DNA of 64,000 nucleotides, from contig NZ_JAXCLE010000006.1 of NCBI RefSeq assembly GCF_037027585.1, forward strand, positions 1 to 64,000. The letters run 5' to 3'. A program made the position numbers and the translations under genes. Below, in pieces: positions 60,207-64,000 of the stretch. The notes under the pieces are model-generated. The model made no database searches. It worked only from the letters and a program-made list of their open reading frames with translations, and was not told the origin of the DNA. The first letter of the stretch is position 1. The number at the start of each line of letters is the position of its first letter. The stretch comes from Solibacillus ferritrahens (GTDB lineage Bacteria; Bacillota; Bacilli; Bacillales_A; Planococcaceae).

Positions 60207-61238
60207 TTATATCTCTCCTTGCTGTATTGCTTGTAAAGGTTGAACTTTTTTAATTTGAAGCCCTGATAATGTTGCTCCGAAAAAGCCAATGACTAAAAAT
60301 ATTGCAGCAAATAATAAGGTCGTATTCAGTGTTAAATGGAAGGGCATACCTTGTGGAGCAAAGTTTTGAAATAGTTGGCTTAACAGAAGGGAAATGCTTA
60401 AAGCAATTGCTGAAATTAGGAGCATTTGCGTCCACATCATGATAAATAATGTGCTTGTTTTTACTCCAATTGCTTTCAAAATTCCATATAAACCTATTTT
60501 TTGCACGTTCATCATATAAAAGAAAATTGCAAATAGCATGCCACTAATCACAACTAAAAACCAAATAATCATGTTAAGCGAAAGCTGTTCAGCAGAATAA
60601 CTAGGAATCGTATTTAAAAAATCTTTGTTCGAATACATAGTTAAGCCATCAATTGTTTTTACCTCTTCATTTGCTAAATACAGTAGTTGAAGATCAGTTG
60701 TCCGGTACATTTCTGTGAAATCCTCTTGATGAATAAAGGCTACAGCTGCGTGATTAAATTTGGTTTGATCGGAGAAACCAACAATTTCCCACTGACCGCT
60801 AAATTGATTACTCGTTAAAATATCACCAATTTTAAACCCTTCTTCTTTTAAAGAAATATCTACAATCATTTCACCTGCAGCGACCCTAGGGAAGATATCG
60901 GATTCGGTTGTTGTTACAAAGGCCACACTCTGCTGATTACCTTCAGCATTGTGGAACATACCCATTTGAATAGAAAGGGCCGTAGCATCTGGATACTTTT
61001 TAAGAAGCTCCTTTTGCTGTGTACTTGATATTCTTGATAGGGCGTAGTTATCTTCTGCCTCGGTTGTCATATAAAACTGTCCATCTGGTAGCTCTTTAAT
61101 TAGTGCTGCATTATCTTGAGATAATCCGTTTGCTAACCCTGCAATCATAAATGTCAGTAAGCTAATTAAAAGGACAATTAGTCCAAAAATGAAAAATTTA
61201 CTTTTATTTTTCTTCATCTCTTTCCATGCTAAGTTCAT
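60207..61238 (-). CDS. hrtB: Heme exporter permease HrtB (FtsX-like)
   Basis: A 343-residue FtsX-type permease: TM1 at about 15-38, an extracellular domain of about 190 residues, then three C-terminal helices (IIWFLVVISGMLFAIFFYM; MMWTQMLLISAIALSISLLL; AAIFLVIGFFGATLSGLQI). The first residues MNLAWKEMKKNKSKFF match HrtB starts. It is the first gene of the leftward operon, two bases before hrtA. Confidence 0.82.
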   Translation of the reverse strand: MNLAWKEMKKNKSKFFIFGLIVLLISLLTFMIAGLANGLSQDNAALIKELPDGQFYMTTEAEDNYALSRISSTQQKELLKKYPDATALSIQMGMFHNAEGNQQSVAFVTTTESDIFPRVAAGEMIVDISLKEEGFKIGDILTSNQFSGQWEIVGFSDQTKFNHAAVAFIHQEDFTEMYRTTDLQLLYLANEEVKTIDGLTMYSNKDFLNTIPSYSAEQLSLNMIIWFLVVISGMLFAIFFYMMNVQKIGLYGILKAIGVKTSTLFIMMWTQMLLISAIALSISLLLSQLFQNFAPQGMPFHLTLNTTLLFAAIFLVIGFFGATLSGLQIKKVQPLQAIQQGEI

Positions 61239-61285
61239 AAAATTGCCTCCTAATATTGTTGATAGCGTTAGTATATAGACTAATT

Positions 61286-61302
61286 ATGAACACACGATGA
61301 AC
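61286..61302 (-). promoter_or_regulatory. HssR-box-like direct repeat upstream of hrtB
   Basis: On the minus strand GTTCAT-N5-GTTCAT, an 11-bp period, as in the staphylococcal HssR box (GTTCATATT-N2-GTTCATATT). A -10-like TATACT follows at 61270-61275, so the repeat covers the -35 position. Confidence 0.75.
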
Positions 61303-61474
61303 GGGGTATTAAATACTGTCGTCAGCATAGTTTGCACGTAAGAATTATTTGATTTAGTTAATAACTCTATTTCGAATAATTAGCAGCTGCATGTGGAATA
61401 ATGCCAATTAAATAATAATGTTCTTCAAGCCTGCCCAATATTATTAGAGCATTTTGTGTGAGGAGATAAAGTAA

Positions 61475-62179
61475 ATGAAGGATAAAACGAAAAGGTGGTA
61501 CTCATTAGCACCTAATTCTTTAGTTATGGGTATGATACTGGCTCTAGTCGGGGGATATTTGGATGCTTATACGTATATCACCAGAGACGGGGTATTTGCG
61601 ACAGCACAGACCGGAAATACAGTCTTGTTTGCGGTGCGGGCTGCGAGTCCGGAATATAACGGAGCACTTCAAAATATCCCACCATTCGTGGCTTTTATAG
61701 CGGGCGTTTTAGTTGCCGAGCATATGAAAGATCGACTGGATATGCACAGACGATCCGTTTTGGCTTTAGAATGTGTGATTTTATTTATCGTCGGTTGGTT
61801 ACCAGGAAGTGTTCCTAATATGATCATTACAATAAGCGTGGCATTTGTGTCTTCGTTACAGATTGCGACATTTAACAAACTGGGGAAATGGAGCTATAAC
61901 TCAACCATCACGACAGGGAATTTACGAACAGCATCTTCAGCTTCCTATGAGGCGTTTGCCAATCAGAATAAAGAAGCCATGAAAAAATTTATAAGTTTTT
62001 CAGCCATCATCCTTTCTTTTATCGGTGGAGCCTTAATTGGAACCTACTTCAGTACGACATTGGAATACAAAGCAATATGGATTGCCTCGGGAATTATCCT
62101 CGTTATAACAATCCTTTATCATAAAACGAGAGAACAGGAAGGCACAGATGAACCAATTGAGGTAAAAGAAAGCCCGTAA
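61475..62179 (+). CDS. YoaK/DUF1275-family membrane protein
   Basis: A 234-residue, six-to-seven-helix protein. DUF1275 hallmarks are GGYLDAYTYITRDGVFATAQ then TGNTVLFAV, and ATFNKLGKWSYNSTITTGNL. The function of the family is unknown. GAGGAG precedes ATG 61475. It has its own terminator. Confidence 0.88.
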   Translation: MKDKTKRWYSLAPNSLVMGMILALVGGYLDAYTYITRDGVFATAQTGNTVLFAVRAASPEYNGALQNIPPFVAFIAGVLVAEHMKDRLDMHRRSVLALECVILFIVGWLPGSVPNMIITISVAFVSSLQIATFNKLGKWSYNSTITTGNLRTASSASYEAFANQNKEAMKKFISFSAIILSFIGGALIGTYFSTTLEYKAIWIASGIILVITILYHKTREQEGTDEPIEVKESP

Positions 62180-62186
62180 TTTACAG

Positions 62187-62218
62187 CGCTCACTTGATCA
62201 ACAGGTGAGCGTTTTTTA
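62187..62218 (+). terminator. Terminator after DUF1275 gene
   Basis: CGCTCAC pairs with GTGAGCG, followed by T6. Confidence 0.85.
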
Positions 62219-62303
62219 GCGTTAAGAAGTGATTACACTGGTTTTAGTATTAAAACCATTATGCTACAATTGTAAAATATTACATAGCAATTTGGAGGTC
62301 ACA

Positions 62304-62498
62304 ATGTTTTTTATTTTTATGGCTGTATATGGTACACCAGTTTTAGCGATTATTTTTTGCTTAAACTTGGCCCTAATAATCGATAAATCCCGTAACGATA
62401 AGGATTTTCAGGTAAATGTCTACTTAATGACGGGAGCATTTACAATAATGATGTCCTGTATAACAATTGCGCTGTTAACTGTTTTAGATGGCGTTTGA
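62304..62498 (+). CDS. Small two-helix membrane protein
   Basis: A 64-residue protein with two hydrophobic helices (VYGTPVLAIIFCLNLALII; VYLMTGAFTIMMSCITIALL) and a short charged loop (DKSRNDKDF). TTGGAGG precedes ATG 62304, so the longer open frame from 62229 is not used. Family unknown. Confidence 0.65.
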   Translation: MFFIFMAVYGTPVLAIIFCLNLALIIDKSRNDKDFQVNVYLMTGAFTIMMSCITIALLTVLDGV

Positions 62499-62524
62499 TC
62501 AAAAAGATGCTTAGGACAACATTA

Positions 62525-62712
62525 AATAAGGGGAGATTTTACCGTTATTTGATTGATGTAGCTCATTTTAAGATAAATAAGGGAACATTTTACCGCTATT
62601 GTAAATAAAATCATAAATTTTCATGTTTTTTAGGTCAATAACGGAAATCCCTTCCCTTATTTTTACTGTATTTTATGTTATTTTAAAAATAACGGAAATT
62701 CATTCCTCTATT
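62525..62712 (+). repeat. Family A repeat module (four 25-bp quasi-palindromes)
   Basis: Units start at 62525, 62576, 62637 and 62688, with steps 51, 61 and 51 identical to the module at 6196. Units 1-2 are AATAAGGG...CCGYTATT; units 3-4 are the inverse type, AATAACGG...TTCC. Confidence 0.88.
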
Positions 62713-63063
62713 TATCTCATTACGTAATTCAATCGCCCTCCCCAACCACTCCAACTCAAAGTAATACACTACGTTAAAATCTATAATTACTTTAACAGTA
62801 AAACATTCTATTATGCCGCTTGCGCTATCTCGAGGAGGCAGAGAGCGGAACTAATATATTTTATATCTTCATTTTTGCAGAAATTCACTTTATATCAAAG
62901 CAGAGCGGACTTCATAAGAAAATCTTATTTTTCAAATTTGTCATCCCCAACTTATGGTGTTGGACCAAGAAAAGATAATAAATGGTATAATGTGGAATGT
63001 AGCGGAATTTCTCTTCAATTCATAAGTGTAAGAACAAATTTATAAGAAAAGAGGAAATTTAAC
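62713..63063. other. Gene-free stretch
   Basis: No gene seen over 351 bases. Two partly similar segments, GGCAGAGAGCGGAACT (about 62838) and AAGCAGAGCGGACTTC (about 62899), may be a worn repeat. Confidence 0.35.
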
Positions 63064-63633
63064 TTGTATAAAGATCAAAACTTAATCATTCGACCGATAG
63101 AAGAAATGGATTTACCTCGTATTTGGGAATTGGAGTACAAAGAAGAAAAGCCAGAGTGGAAAAAATGGAATGCTCCTTATTATCCGCATGAAACAAAATC
63201 ATTCGATGAATTTTTACCCATCGGTAGGGGTTGGGTATATCAATCGAATGTGTGGGTAGTAGAAGTTGATGGTATATTGTGTGGAACTGTTTCTTATTAC
63301 TGGGAACATGAACCATCAAAATGGCTAGAGATGGGTATTCTTTTTTACGAAGGTGGAAACTGGGGGAAGGGGCTGGGAACCCGTACTTTAAAACTATGGA
63401 TTGATCATTTATTTAACACAATGCCTTTAGTTCGCGTTGGCTTTACTACATGGTCAGGAAATGAACGGATGATCCGCGTAGGTGAAAAATTAGGGATGCA
63501 ATTAGAAGCGCGCATTCGTAAAGTTCGTTATTATGAAGGAAATTACTATGATTCGATTAAAATGGGCATCTTGCGAGAAGAATGGGCAGCACAGAAATTT
63601 AATCATGAAAATAAAATAACGTCCCCAAATTAA
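63064..63633 (+). CDS. GNAT-family acetyltransferase (RimJ/RimL type)
   Basis: A 189-residue acetyltransferase: LIIRPIEEMDLPRIWELE start, acetyl-CoA loop NWGKGLGTRTLKLW, and RMIRVGEKLGMQLEARIRKV then YEGNYYDSIKMGILREEW, typical of RimJ/RimL-like proteins that acetylate small molecules or protein N-termini. Start TTG 63064 after GAGGAAA. Confidence 0.87.
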   Translation: MYKDQNLIIRPIEEMDLPRIWELEYKEEKPEWKKWNAPYYPHETKSFDEFLPIGRGWVYQSNVWVVEVDGILCGTVSYYWEHEPSKWLEMGILFYEGGNWGKGLGTRTLKLWIDHLFNTMPLVRVGFTTWSGNERMIRVGEKLGMQLEARIRKVRYYEGNYYDSIKMGILREEWAAQKFNHENKITSPN

Positions 63634-63729
63634 ACATTAGTAGTTATGTAATTACATAGAGAGCAACATCGCTTGTTTTCATTTAAGGATAGGGATTTTT
63701 TTAGAATTGAATGAAAAGAGGTTACGGAT

Positions 63730-63875
63730 ATGCGGGATAGAGGTTCAGTAGTAATAATAGAAAATGATAAAGTTGGGTTAATTAAAAGAATTAGAGATAG
63801 CTCTGTTTATTATGTTTTTCCCGGTGGTGGAATAGAATTTTAGAAACATCTATTAGTTTTAAGGAGGAAGCTTAT
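63730..63875 (+). pseudogene. Truncated, frameshifted Nudix hydrolase
   Basis: ATG 63730 encodes VVIIENDKVGLIKRIRD then VYYVFPGGGIEF and stops at TAG 63841, in the middle of the Nudix box (GGGIExGE). After a frame change, ETSISFKEEAY continues the box pattern (GE-x7-EA). The rest of the gene is gone; the next gene starts at 63878 with its AAGGAGG inside the remnant. Confidence 0.7.
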
Positions 63876-63877
63876 TT

Positions 63878-64000
63878 ATGGATTTATTGCACCCTATATT
63901 CGGAGAGTTAGAGTTAAATGAATTTGAGGAATACGAAGCAATTAGACTTATAAAGTTTTCAGGATTAGAAAAAAAAGTGAAAATAACTTTTGATGATGAA
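63878..64000 (+). CDS. Partial CDS, unrecognised
   Basis: ATG 63878, ten bases after AAGGAGG, opens a frame that runs off the window. The 41 visible residues (MDLLHPIFGELELNEFEEYE then RLIKFSGLEKKVKITF) look like the beta-rich N-terminus of small DUF proteins common in bacilli. No function can be given. Confidence 0.6.
   Translation, partial: MDLLHPIFGELELNEFEEYEAIRLIKFSGLEKKVKITFDDE

Noticed and set aside
62229..62303. N-terminal extension of the 64-aa membrane protein
   Set aside because: GGAGG sits just before ATG 62304; the extension has no site and covers the likely promoter.

Overview
The window looks like chromosome of a low-GC Gram-positive of the Bacillales, most likely a Planococcaceae member close to Lysinibacillus or Solibacillus. 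The basis is the AT-rich composition, strong AAGGAGG-type ribosome binding sites with frequent TTG and GTG starts, an SLH-anchored amidase, OpuC-type osmolyte uptake, a Bacillales cytochrome bd operon with CydS, and an HssRS-HrtAB heme-stress locus. Genus assignment is inference. No replication origin, rRNA operon or CRISPR array is visible.

Layout. 1-1311 is the end of a mobile island: a partial IS3-family element, a 36-residue remnant of a tyrosine integrase, and a tRNA-Val(GAC) whose 3' end faces it. 1.8-7.1 kb holds an M48 protease, an APH-fold kinase, a DJ-1-like protein, a kinase-like zinc protein and small membrane or lipoproteins. 7.2-13.2 kb is cytochrome bd: cydDC leftward and cydAB plus the 31-aa cydS rightward. 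13.4-18 kb has an MDR oxidoreductase, an alpha/beta hydrolase, a class C serine hydrolase and an EamA transporter. 18-24.4 kb is rich in cell-wall genes (two amidases) and ends with a Vsr/DUF559-like nuclease gene. 25.2-29 kb is a PadR-DUF2812-ABC exporter operon with two operators on its promoter. 29-44.5 kb has a 23S-type rRNA methyltransferase, a TetR/SDR pair with a palindromic operator, an amino-acid ABC importer, butanediol dehydrogenase, an OpuC-like importer, an aldehyde dehydrogenase, an HD-GYP protein and a PqqD-M50 protein. 44.5-53.8 kb has an HTH regulator, an erythromycin-esterase-like protein, CopC, a BmrCD-like heterodimeric exporter, RarD and a VanY-type carboxypeptidase. 54-57.2 kb has an ECF sigma factor with an anti-sigma/LCP-like fusion. 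57.4-61.3 kb is hssS-hssR-hrtA-hrtB. The end has a DUF1275 protein, a GNAT protein, a broken Nudix gene and a partial CDS.

The most unusual content is in the gaps between genes. Family A is a module of four 25-bp quasi-palindromes whose starts are spaced 51, 61 and 51-52 bp. It occurs once at 6.2 kb, three times in tandem (245-bp period) directly behind the nuclease-like gene at 24.4 kb, and once at 62.5 kb. Families B (16.6-16.95 kb, 17 units) and C (51.3-51.9 kb, 29 units) are arrays with a strict 21-bp step and occasional 28/29- and 19/20-bp steps, each unit with an AATAW-type core. These do not match a feature class I know. Their fixed, helix-turn-like phasing makes them the best candidates here for an undescribed system.
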